Part shown: positions 34,161 through 44,358 of the stretch, piece after piece
How positions within the stretch are numbered: position 1 is the first letter of the stretch
How the letters are laid out: every line of letters starts with the position of its first letter
Assembly: GCA_950295325.1 (NCBI GenBank)
Contig: OX485803.1
Coordinates: 21,020,001-21,084,000 of the forward strand
From: Polytrichum commune
Taxonomy: Eukaryota > Streptophyta > Polytrichopsida > Polytrichales > Polytrichaceae
Reading direction: 5' to 3'
Length of the DNA: 64,000 nt
Notes under the pieces: model-generated
What the model saw: only the letters and a program-made list of their open reading frames with translations
Told to the model about the DNA's origin: nothing
Databases searched by the model: none
Translations under genes and position numbers: made by a program

Positions 34161-34972
34161 GAGGACATCAATCTCCTTTAGTGGGGGAGAGACTCTAGTA
34201 GCAAACATAGCTTCGAGGTTAATTGCTCCACAACATGCACTTGTTCTTTGGCTTGAGGGAATAAAGTCCAAACTTTAGTGGTGCAAAGAGAAAAGTATGA
34301 GATGAGGTCCTAGTCTTGTACTTGTGCTTGGTTAATGGAAGAGGGGGAATAGACATGCCAAACTAGGTTGGGTAAGCCGAGTAATTGGGGCCATGGCTTG
34401 GAGGGGCCTTGGATAAAACCAAGAAACTTCTTAGTTGTGGGCTTGTCCGGGCGGGGACAAGGTGATGGCGCGTGCTTATAAAAGTGCTACCCGCGAGCTA
34501 ACGAGAGTTGGCGCATGGGAGTCATGAACCCATGTCTCGAAAGAGCAAAGTGGGAACCGAGTCGGGCGGGACTTGGCATCACCCCCGTGCGATCGAGGCG
34601 TGGCTTAACAATGGAAAGCCATCTCGGAGTTGCAACCGAGACAACTTAGTGGAAGCGTTGAGGTCTCGCCTAGATGTGTCACGTTAGGCTAGTGGAGCCT
34701 AACGGGGGAGGCCCCAAAGGAGGGGCAACCCAAGTGAGTCCCAAAGTAGGTGGGTCTAGTGTAGGTTAGGTCCTTGGAGGAGAGATCCAAGGTCGCTAAC
34801 GGACCACCTAGGAACGACACCTTTGGGACTATGCCAAATTTGAAGATGCATTGTGGGGGTCGCGCCCTAAGGTAAACACAATGCCGCACCATAGAGGATG
34901 GCAACTTGAGAATTGGTGTGCCGACTACGAGTATAGTCGATGAGGGCATCGACTCCGTTTGGTGGGGGTGAG
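34161..34972 (+). other. Element B 3' untranslated part and purine tract
   Basis: About 810 bp after the chromodomain with no coding content, conserved in A, C, D and E. It ends in GGTGGGGGTGAG (34961-34972), the purine tract next to the 3' LTR. Confidence 0.8.
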
Positions 34973-35946
34973 TGTCGCGCACCTCTCCATGAGGAGTGCC
35001 CGAAACACCATGGGCACAAGGGGGACCCCGGAGTGACACCCGGGACTTGTGGCGCCGTTGGTGAGAGGGCCCAAGTGATCCTAGTGTGGGTGAGGGCCCC
35101 GGGCGTTGGGAACGCCTCCCACCCACGGAGACTAGGAGGCACAAGGGTAAGGCCATGAGCTATGCGTAGCTCATGGCGTGGTGATTCTAGAATGCTCAAG
35201 AACACCTCAATCGGAGGTGTGAGCTAGGAGTTATGGCCATTTGAGTGGGGCGCTGTCCCGGGACAGCGCCCTGGTACAGCAGTGCCTGGGAGTGATTCCC
35301 GGGACTGCCAAGGTTCAAACAGGCATAACTTCCTCAAGACTTGCCCGAATGGGGCAGGCAATGAGTCCATCGGCATCTACGTGAAGCGTAGATGAGGATG
35401 GAGTGGTTGGTTGTTATGATCAGACATCATACAAGGAAGTTATGATGGTCTGAAGCTGCTAGGGGGGTTCTAGGCCCAGCAGCTAAGGGAAAATGTCCAC
35501 TTGGCCCCAACTCTTGGTAGAGAGACAAGAGGTTGGTTGGCGGTGGGGTAGGGGCTCCGTGTAGAGTCCTAGAGGCTTATATGGGTGAGGTGGTGTGGCC
35601 TCACCCACCCGAGGCCGAACGGCACGGCCTTCATGGGCATTGGCCCATTGTGAGGCCATAGTTGCCTAGTATGGTTCGGGTTGTTGTAGTGTTGCTCCGG
35701 CAACGCGATGATCAACATAGGATTGGACTTCCATGGATGGAAGTCCACATCGAAGAAATGGGTTACCGATTAAGGGGTGAGTCCCAAAAGCAAAGTAGGA
35801 GGGTTGGTTCCCCTCCTTTGAATTAATGGTCCGGGGTAAGAGGAGCTAACCATTAGCATGGCGGTATGCGAAGGGTTAGCGCTCGTAACCTTTGCTAGAA
35901 AAGAAAATTGGCAAGATTGCTAAGGGGGCTAGCAAGGGTTGCGACA
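34973..35946 (+). repeat. Element B 3' LTR
   Basis: 974 bp, nearly identical to the 5' LTR. Differences noticed include CAGACTTC/CAGACATC, CCCGAAAGC/CCCAAAAGC and one T/C in the TTCCYCTCC tract. Confidence 0.95.
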
Positions 35947-35951
35947 GGTGG

Positions 35952-37449
35952 TCTTTCGTGGTGGCTTATGGAGTGGATGCGCTCCAACCTATTAACCTAG
36001 CTCTCGAGGGGGCACATTTAACACTAGAGTTCAACCAAGATGGTGAGGACTTGGCCAAGGATGGTAAACAAGTCTTGGAGATGACCAAGTTGTTGCTGGA
36101 GAAAGCGCGAAGGTGCTACAGAGTGCAAATCAATGCCGGAAGACGCGAAGTGGAGAATGAGGTGGGCCAATAAGGTGTTGTTGAATGTGGACAACTTCAC
36201 CTTGCCCAAAGGCCTTACTCCAAAAGTTCATGTCCAAAATTGGAGCTTCGTTTTCCATTGTGGAACAAGTGTTCAAGGACATGTATAAGTTGGAATTACC
36301 GCCCGAGATCAAAGTGCATCCGACATTTCATGTCTCATTACGAAAGTCATTTTAGGACGACACCTTGTGGCCCGAACACAAGCAAGTGGTTAGGCCACGT
36401 CCCGACCTTGTGGAGGTCATTTGGAACATGAGGTAGGAGGGCATCCTCAAGTGTAGGAAGCCCAAGTGAAAATGAAAGAAAATGTACAAAGGAGTACTTG
36501 GTGAAATGGTGAGGATACCATGAGAAAGAAGCCGTTTGGGTAGCGGCAAGAGACATGGTAACCACCAATGAATTGGTGAAGCACTTTGAAGAAACTAAGG
36601 CTAAAGATTCCAATAAAATGAAGCGTAGGCATTGATGAGGACATCAATCTCCTTTAGTGGGGGAGAGACGCTAGTAGCACACTTACCTTCGAGGTTAATT
36701 GCTCCACAACATGAACTTGTTCTTTGGCTTGATGGAATAAAGTCCAAACTTTAGTGGTGCAAAGAGAAAAGTATGAGATGAGGTCCTAGTCTTGTACTTG
36801 TGCTTGGTTAGTGGAAGAGGGGGAATAGACATGCCAAACTAGGTTGGGTGAGCCGAGTAATTGGGGGCCATGGCTTGGAAGGGCCTTGGATAAAACCATG
36901 AAACTTCTTAGCCGTAGGCTTGTCCGGGCGGGGACAAGGTGATGGCGCGTGCTCATAAAAGTGCTACCCGCGAGCTAACGAGAGTTGGCGCATGGGAGTC
37001 ATGAACCCATGTCTCGAAAGAGCAAAGTGGGAACCGAGTCGGGCGGGACTTGGCATCACCCCCGTGCGATCGAGGCGTGGCTTAACAATGGAAAGCCATC
37101 TCGGAGTTGCAACCGAGACAACTTAGTGGAAGCGTTGAGGTCTCGCCTAGATGTGTCACGTTAGGCTAGTGGAGCCTAACGGGGGAGGCCCCAAAGGAGG
37201 GGCAACCCAAGTGAGTCCCAAAGTAGGTGGGTCTAGTGTAGGTTAGGTCCTTGGAGGAGAGATCCAAGGTCGCTAACGGACCACCTAGGAACGACACCTT
37301 TGGGACTATGCCAAATTTGAAGATGCATTGTGGGGGTCGCGCCCTAAGGTAAACACAATGCCGCACCATAGAGGATGGCAACTTGAGAATTGGTGTGCCG
37401 ACTACGAGTATAGTCGATGAGGGCATCGACTCCGTTTGGTGGGGGTGAG
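35952..37449 (+). pseudogene. Element A pol end and 3' untranslated part (after element B)
   Basis: Resumes A's integrase C-terminal region (35952-36170, GVDALQPINLALEGAH), then the C-terminal barrel, a chromodomain relic (~36400-36600) full of stops, and the untranslated stretch to GGTGGGGGTGAG (37438-37449). Together with 26035-28815 it completes A's pol remnant. Confidence 0.85.
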
Positions 37450-38421
37450 TGTCGCGCACCTCTCCATGAGGAGTGCCCGAAACACCATGGGCACAAGGGG
37501 GACCCCGGAGTGACACCCGGGACTTGTGGCGCCGTTGGTGAGAGGGCCCAAGTGATCCTAGTGTGGGTGAGGGCCCCAGGCGTTGGGAACGCCTCCCACC
37601 CATGAAGACTAGGAGGCACAAGGGTAAGGCCATGAGTTATGCGTAGCTCATGGCGTGGTGATTCTAGAAAGCTCAAGAACACCTCAATCGGAGGTGTGAG
37701 CTAGGAGTTATGGCCATTTGAGTGGGGCGCTGTCGCGGGACAGCGCCCTGGTACAGCAGTGCCTGGGAGTGATTCCCGGGACTGCCAAGGTTGAAACAGG
37801 CATAACTTCCTGAATACTTGCCCGAGTGGGGCAAGTGAGGAGTCCATCGGCATCTACGTGAAGCGTAGATGAAGATGGAGTGGTCGGTTGTTATGATCAG
37901 ATATCATACAAGGAAGTTATGATGGTCTGAAGCTGCTGGGGGGTTCTAGGCCCAGCAGCTAAAGGAAAATGTCCACTTGGCCCCAACTCTTGGTAGAGAG
38001 ACAAGAGGTTGGTTGACGGTGGGGTAGGGGCCCCGCGTGAAGTCCTAGAGGCTTATATGGGTGAGGTGGTGTGGCCTCACCCACCCGAGGCCGAACGGCA
38101 AGGCCTCCATGGGCTTTGGCCTATTGTGAGGCCATAGTTGCCTAGTATGCTTCGGGTTGTTGTAGTGTTGCTCCGGCAACGCGATGATGAACATGGGATT
38201 GGACTTCCATGGATGGAAGTCCACATTGGGGAAATGGGTTACCGATTAAGGGGTGAGTCCCGAAAGCAAAGTAGGAGGGTTGGTTCCCTCCTATGAACTA
38301 TTGGTCCGGGGTAAGAGGAGCTATCCATTAGCATGGCGGAATGCGAATGGTTAGCGCTCGTAACCTTTGCTAGAAACGAAAATTGGCAAGATTGGTAAGG
38401 GACCTAGCAAGGGTTGCGACA
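37450..38421 (+). repeat. Element A 3' LTR
   Basis: 972 bp, TGTCGC to GCGACA, followed by TTTAG. Its GC palindrome has one changed base (CTGTCGCGGGACAG). Confidence 0.95.
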
Positions 38422-38942
38422 TTTAGACTGCCAAAGTCACATTCTAGCCCACCCGATCCACGCTTGGAGGCTAGTAAAGCGGCGGCTACTTCCGCCAAAC
38501 ACAACATTCTATATCGTTCATTCCACCACCAACTAACCAAATTCCCAGGTTCTGGGAATTTCTCACTGGCGATTGAGAAATACATGTGTATCTTGGCCAC
38601 CACCATGGCTACCGGATCATGTTCAATATCCACCTCCTCACTTTCCTCCTGGCTAGTTTGCACTGCGTCGCCAATGAGATCCTGCAACATTGCTCTAGAT
38701 GCTATAGGATCCGATGCTATCTTTCAACGCTTGACTAGACGGCCACGGTCAAGATTGATCTCCGGGAGAAGGGATATGATCGCCTCAGCTTTCTTCTCCG
38801 CCAATCGCTTGATGGTTTTCCAAATCACACCGTCATGGATGAGATCGTAAAGTTTCTCGATTACGCCCGCCACTACAATTACAGAGATCCGGCTACTACT
38901 TACAGAGTTCCGGCTACTAGTTGCAGATGAGCTGGTTGAGTT
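38422..38942 (-). pseudogene. hAT dimerization-type frame, N-proximal piece
   Basis: The minus strand is open from 38942 apart from TGA at 38724-38726. It encodes a serine-rich start, a lysine-rich helix (TIKRLAEKKAEA), then VSWWWNERYRMLCLAEVAA and GGLECDFGSLN, matching the conserved W and ER-F-S region of the hAT dimerization domain. The frame continues at 22202-21951 across element A. No catalytic hAT part or zinc finger is visible upstream, so this may be the last exon of a transposase or of a domesticated gene. The internal TGA suggests it was already decaying, or lies in an unrecognised intron. Confidence 0.7.
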
Positions 38943-39204
38943 TCAAAATGAACTTGTTGAAGTTCTTGTTCAAGACTTCAAGAGAATGACCCATCTTTTT
39001 AGAGGAATGTAGAGAATATAGCCCACTTTGAGTAAAGACATCAAAAGATGTAAACATGTAACCGGTTGCACTTGGAAGCACTTGGATATGGACAAATGAT
39101 CTCAACCCTAAAAAATTTATGGTAGTGGTAGGGATGACATGGCTGGGCCTTAGCTTGAGCCAATTGAGTTACATGACTTATCTTTAGCTAGCTAATAACT
39201 AGCT

Positions 39205-39362
39205 GGGCTAGCCCATATTATCTGAGGCCTCGATCTAGCCATAGCTGGACTAGCCCATATTTTTTGAGGCCTCGATCTAGCCATAGCTAGGCTAGCCTAT
39301 AATTTTTCAAGCCGCGATCTAGCCATAGCTGGGCTAGCCCATTTTTTTCGAGAACCGTTTTC
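39205..39362 (+). repeat. 42-bp GGGCTAGCCC repeat, right block (four units)
   Basis: Units at 39205, 39247, 39289 and 39331, same unit and orientation as 21640-21850. Just before it, TAGGGATGACATGG at ~39129 resembles a hAT-type terminus, but no partner end was found. Confidence 0.9.
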
Positions 39363-39438
39363 AGCCATAACTGTTAGCTATTAGGTTAGCCACTAGCCCA
39401 AAAAGTCCGTGGGCTAGCGGCTGTACAAGGTCTGAAGG

Positions 39439-40573
39439 GTTTGGGTCGACCGACCCAAACCTTGTAGGGAAAATGGGCTAAGAGTCCATCCTAGCACCTG
39501 CAATATGTGGGAAAGGGTTTGGGTCGACCGACCCAAACTATATAAGGGGGGATGGGCTTTAGGGTTTAGCCTAGTACCTGCCCACGGTGGGGAAAGGTTT
39601 GGGTCGAACGACCCAAACTATGTAGGAGAGGATGGGTTCTGAGTCAACCCCAGTACTTGCCTACTGTGGGGAAGGGTTTGGGTCGACCGACCCAAACCTT
39701 GTAGGAGGGGTATGGGCTCAGAGTCCACCCTAGTACCTGCAATATGTGGGAAAGGGTTTGGGTCGACCGACCCAAACTATATAAGGGGGGATGGGCTTTA
39801 GGGTTTAGCCTAGTACCTGCCCACGGTGGGAAAAGGTTTGGGTCGAACGACCCAAACTATGTAGGAGAGGATGAGCTCTGAGTCAACCCCAGTACTTGCC
39901 TACTGTGGGGAAGGGTTTGGGTCGACCGACCCAAACCTTGTAGGAGGGGCATGGGCTCAGAGTCCACCCTAGTACCTGCAATATGTGGGAAAGGGTTTGG
40001 GTCGACCGACCCAAACTATATAAGGGGGGATGGGCTTTAGGGTTCAGCCTAGTACCTGCCCACGGTGGGGAAAGGTTTGGGTCGAACGACCCAAACTATG
40101 TAGGAGAGGATGGGCTCTGAGTCAACCCCAGTACTTGCCCACGGTGGAGACAGGTTTGGGTCGACCGACCCAAACTATGTGGGGGGGGATGGGCTCGGAG
40201 TCAACCCCAGTACTTGCCTACTGTGGGGAAGGGTTTGGGTCGACCGACCCAAACCTTGTAGGGGGGGCATGGGCTCAGAGTCCACCCTAGTACCTGCAAT
40301 ATGTGGGAAAGGGTTTGGGTCGACCGACCCAAACTATCTAAGGGGGATGGGGTTTGAGGTAATCCTAGTACCTGCCCAATGTGGAGAAAGGTTTGGGTCG
40401 AACGACCTGCAAACTATGTAGGGGGGGGATGGGCTCGGAGTCAACCCAAGTACTTCCCCACTGTGGAGAAGGGTTTGGGTCGACCGACCCAAACTATGTG
40501 GGGGGGGATGGGCTCTGAGTCAACCTTACTACCTGGCCACTGTGGGGATAGGTTTGGGTCGGGCGACCCAACT
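39439..40573 (+). repeat. ~80-bp palindromic satellite, right block (15 units)
   Basis: Palindromes (arm GTTTGGGTCG, 2-bp centre, inverted arm) begin at 39439, 39517, 39597, 39676, 39756, 39836, 39915, 39995, 40075, 40154, 40233, 40313, 40391, 40473 and 40552. From 39517 to 40153 three unit types alternate regularly, giving a ~239-bp higher-order repeat. The inter-palindrome sequence includes TTTAGGGTTTAGCC in one type. Confidence 0.95.
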
Positions 40574-40579
40574 GTCCGT

Positions 40580-41491
40580 AAAATACGCTGTATAATGCGG
40601 CGTGAATATGGTGAAATCTAAATATAGTATATGTAGGGAAATAAAAGTCATGGATGAATGTTGTGATTGCTTGCTCATGAATGCTAGTGTGCTCTAACCT
40701 TGTAGTGGAGCTCCAAGTGAGAGAGCTTGCTGCAATTTCTGGAGAGGGAGATGAGCAAAAAGGACCGACTTTTCGGGGAGGCTGGCCCTTTATACTGTCC
40801 GCATCCGCTGCCCTGCTTCCTCTTGGATACCTTTCCCGCTTGATTCCCCTTTAGCCGGTAATTCAAACCTTCTGACACACTTTCCCGCCTCGTGATTATA
40901 ATAGAAAATGTGTGCTAAGGGTGGCTCTTCGGTGCCCCAACCATCAAGTTATCTGAGTTCACATATATTCTGTATGTAGAATAAATATGTATTGTCACTA
41001 TTTGAGATATTGTATCCGTTTTCTATTTTTTAAAGTGAATATGACTTGCACCATTGGTAGGAAAGGTAGTAGCGGCATGTATTTTAACAAGTGCATTAAA
41101 GGAAATGTAGATCTGATATAAGATTTAAAAAATAATTCCGAACAACTTCCCTTTGATCCATCTAAGGAACATAATAAATTATGTTGCAAGATATTACTCT
41201 ATTTGAACTCAAACATTATAATATATTTTAACAATTATTTTGACAAAAATGTGGCAACATCGTTTAACTCCATATGGTAAAAGTCACTAAATACAACCGT
41301 TAAAGTAGCTAATGAGACCATCAAAAGAGGAAATATATAATATTAACAACAAAAAACAAACATGACATTGTGCAAATGAGAAAAAAACTCTTAAAGCTCA
41401 CAATATGTCATTTGTAAAGTGTGCACACAACGTTACTCCATTCTCAAGCATGCAACTATGACAATGACTAACCTTTGTGGAAGTCATTAAT
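40580..41491. other. Intergenic stretch, no gene recognised
   Basis: AT-rich DNA between two satellites. Short minus frames at 40684-40878 and 40998-41189 have no recognisable content. Confidence 0.4.
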
Positions 41492-42429
41492 GAAATTTCA
41501 AGCACAAATGTCACATTCTAGTTCATTTTTCCAAGGATGTTTGAACCTATCCTCAAATACAATTTATTCTTAGCATTGTTTATAAGCAAAACATGCAAAG
41601 TTGGGAATGTATGTCCTCATAACATTCACAAAATCAAATGTTCCTTTCATTAGTATATAATGTGTAAATATTTCAAATAACATATTCACATGATAAAGAT
41701 CGTATGTACTATAACCTTGTTATTAGTCTCCACGTACTAAGGATGACCTGATTATGACCACTATATCACATGGTCGCTTTAGTGAGTTTAGACCCTAAAC
41801 GTTCACACAACCGTATTTCTCATCCTCCAATTAAAATGTGGTCATGACTAAAAAAAATTGTATTTAAATTTACAAGCACTAAGGCCCCGTCATTTGACAT
41901 ACGTGCCAATCATTTATGGCTTGTGGTGCAAGAAGTCCCAATTTATTGTTTTTATTTAAGAAATTCCAAGCACACATAACACTTTCTACTCCACTCTTCC
42001 AAGGATGTTTGAACTTATCCTCAAATCCATTTTATCTTTAGCAGTGTTTGTGACCAAAGCATGCAAAGTTGGAAATGTATGTCATTATAACATTCACAAA
42101 ATTATATCACGTACCTTTCATAAGTATATAGTGTTAAATTATTTCAAATAAGATATTAACATGATAAAGATTGTATGTACTATAATCTTGTTATTAGAAT
42201 CCTCATACTAAGGATGACTTGATTGTAACCACTAGATCGTATGTTTGCTTTATTGAATTTTCTTGTAAACGACCACACAACCATATTCCATGTCCTTCAA
42301 TTGAAATGTTGTCATAACTAAATACATTTGTAAATAATTTTGCATGCACTGAGGCCTCGTCATTTGACCTATGTGCCAATCATTTATGGCTTGTGGTGCA
42401 ACAAGTCCCAATTTGTTATTCTTATTTGA
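41492..42429 (+). repeat. ~469-bp tandem duplication, two diverged copies
   Basis: Copy 1 is about 41492-41959 and copy 2 about 41960-42429. Shared blocks include CCAAGGATGTTTGAAC, ATGCAAAGTTGG, GATCGTATGTACTATAA or its variant, and TGCCAATCATTTATGGCTTG. They differ at many sites, so the duplication is old. Confidence 0.85.
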
Positions 42430-42457
42430 AAACCCTAAACCCTAAACCCTAAACCCT
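42430..42457 (+). repeat. Interstitial plant telomeric repeat
   Basis: Four perfect AAACCCT units directly abutting the end of the second 469-bp copy. AAACCCT/AGGGTTT is the usual land-plant telomere repeat. Confidence 0.95.
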
Positions 42458-43628
42458 AGTATATGTGTAACGACCATTGACCAACAAAGTGATTGCTTCA
42501 ATGGCTTCATATGATGTTGAACTCCAAGGGGGTGCAGGGGTTACAATTTTAATCGTTATGCTTCTCTTGTTTACTTTAAATGACAACTTCCATATAAATA
42601 TATTCATGTTCCATGATATAAATCAAACAACCGATTTTTTCTTTTTGACAAAAATCTATGATAAGGTATGAATACAATTAGCGTGATTCCATATTAGAAT
42701 AATTGACAATACATAAACTTGTATAATTGCATTAGTGTAAAGCTACTTTTAAGTGATCTATGATAGGCTACAGCCTTGTCCTCCAACATTAAGCATCACA
42801 TAAATAAAAATACGTATTCATATTATCAAACCATACAAATGGTACCATATTAATAGTATTAAACCGTGTAATTGCCTTTGAGCATTTGTGATTCCATATG
42901 TCTACACATGTGTGAGCCCAAAATGGTGCCCACATGTGGTGATTAACTCTTCGAAACCAGTTTTAGTTTGACTTTGATGTGTTATGATTATTCACAAAAC
43001 ATAAAAAGAGTGAAGTGTGGTGTGGATTTAAGTTTAGGCATTAGAATGTGTTGTGTAGTTATTTCAAGGTTTGATTTCAATAAAAGGATGCCTTGATTAT
43101 GTGAGTAGGGGGTAAGGTGAGGCAAGGTGAGCTCCGCGGGTTAAATGCCCACTTTTGGACCCACTTTGTTAGTTTAGGAAGAAGGAAGCTTGGTGGAAGG
43201 GGATTAGTCCCTACTTTGAAGGTGAAGGTTAAGGGATTGTGATTGGAGGTGCTAATCCTCCCACCCTATCCTCACCTCTCTCTCCCTCTCTCTCCCTCTC
43301 TCCCTCTTTGCTACTTAAGGTGTTCTTTCTCTCATTTGCGACTCTCTCCATCAAGCGCTCTCAAGGGGAGCAAGCTCTTAAAGAGCTTGAGCACGTGTGT
43401 GTGACATTAGTTTTTAGTAGAGTTGATTAATTAAGCTCTCTCTCAAGGCCCCAAGTGAGGGAGTTCTTGAGCTTAAGTTTGCATGTAGTGATTAGGTGTT
43501 AGTAAGTTAAAGTAGTGTGTTAGATTAGCGCATGACTTAGCATCAAAAGGAAGAAAAGAGAGGAAGAATTAGAACCTTGATGATGGGATGGGAGAGGTTG
43601 TATTGAGAGTAGCTAGGACCAAGGCGAA
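42458..43628. other. Intergenic stretch with an LTR-like terminus and CT-rich tract
   Basis: TGTGAGCCCAAAATGGTGCC at 42911 matches, in opposite orientation, the motif at 9638-9660 and may start an LTR. A CTCTCCCT microsatellite lies at ~43264-43310, followed by CTACTTAAGG. No gene is recognised. Confidence 0.4.
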
Positions 43629-44358
43629 GATTTAACTGCTGGAGGGATTCGGCTGGGCCTAAGGCCAACCAGCTAAGCTGCTGGACTAAGGGAGGATTTA
43701 ACTGCTGAGGGCTTCGACTGGGCTTAAGGCCAACAACCAGCTGAGATGCTGGACTAAGGGAGGATTTAACTGCTGAGGGTTTCGGCTGGGCCTAAGGCCA
43801 ACAACCAGCTTAGCTGCTGGACTAGGCGAAGATTTAACTGCTGGAGGGATTCGGCTGGGCCTAAGGCCAACAACCAGCTTAGCTGCTGGACTAGGCGAAG
43901 ATTTAACTGCTGGAGGGATTCGGCTGGGCCTAAGGCCAACCAGCTGAGCTGCTGGACTAAGGGAGGATTTAATTGTTGAGGGCTTCGGCTGGGCTTAAGG
44001 CCAACAACCAGCTGAGATGCTGGACTAAGGGAGGATTTAACTGCTGAGGGTTTCGGCTGGGCCTAAGGCCAACAACCAGCTTAGCTGCTGGACTAGGCGA
44101 AGATTTAACTGCTGGAGGGATTCGGCTGGGCCTAAGGCCAACCATCTTAGCTGCTGGACTAAGGGAGGATTTAATTGCTGAGGGCTTCGGCTGGGCTTAA
44201 GGCCAACAACCAGCTGAGATGCTGGACTAAGGGAGGATTTAACTGCTGAGGGTTTCGGCTGGGCCTAAGGCCAACAACCAGCTTAGCTGCTGGACTAGGC
44301 GAAGATTTAACTGCTGGAGGGATTCGGCTAGGCCTAAGGCCAACCAGCTTGGCTGCGG
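43629..44358 (+). repeat. 66-69-bp minisatellite with trimeric higher-order structure (11 units)
   Basis: Units start GATTTAA(C/T)TG at 43629, 43695, 43763, 43831, 43900, 43966, 44034, 44102, 44168, 44236 and 44304. Three variants alternate: GGAGGGATTCGG, GAGGGCTTCG and GAGGGTTTCGG, in the order a-b-c, a', a-b-c, a-b-c, a. Each holds GGCCTAAGGCC and CAGCTNAGCTGCTGG inverted repeats. Confidence 0.95.

Larger units (their letters stand above)
28816..35946 (+). mobile_element. Element B: complete, young Ty3 chromovirus copy nested in A
   Basis: 7,131 bp with 974-bp LTRs at 28816-29789 and 34973-35946 and TSD GGTGG (28811-28815, 35947-35951). Reading by eye I see only about three LTR differences, so insertion was recent. 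The internal order is the same as in A, without interruptions, which makes this the reference copy for the family. No full-length coding frame survives: RT palm is absent, the RNase H start is amplified, integrase has an amber codon, and the chromodomain has stops and frameshifts. Its mobilisation must have relied on proteins from elsewhere. Confidence 0.95.
22203..38421 (+). mobile_element. Element A: Ty3/gypsy chromovirus with three nested insertions
   Basis: A full LTR-to-LTR element of 16,219 bp with TSD TTTAG. Removing two solo LTRs (23192-24161, 25060-26034), one complete element (28816-35946) and their duplications leaves about 7,128 bp, the same size as copy B. Order: 5' LTR, initiator-Met primer site, gag remnant, protease region, RT remnant without palm, amplified RNase H start, integrase remnant, chromodomain remnant, ~800-bp 3' untranslated part, purine tract, 3' LTR. 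All coding parts are broken. The LTRs differ at several positions, so A is older than B. Confidence 0.95.

Noticed and set aside
38383-38850. 155-codon plus-strand frame over the hAT-like region
   Set aside because: It is the shadow of the minus-strand frame, which carries the hAT motifs.
39439-40573. CRISPR-like look: short palindromic repeats at regular spacing
   Set aside because: The sequence between palindromes is itself repeated in three unit types, the context is a plant nuclear genome and there are no cas genes. It is a satellite.
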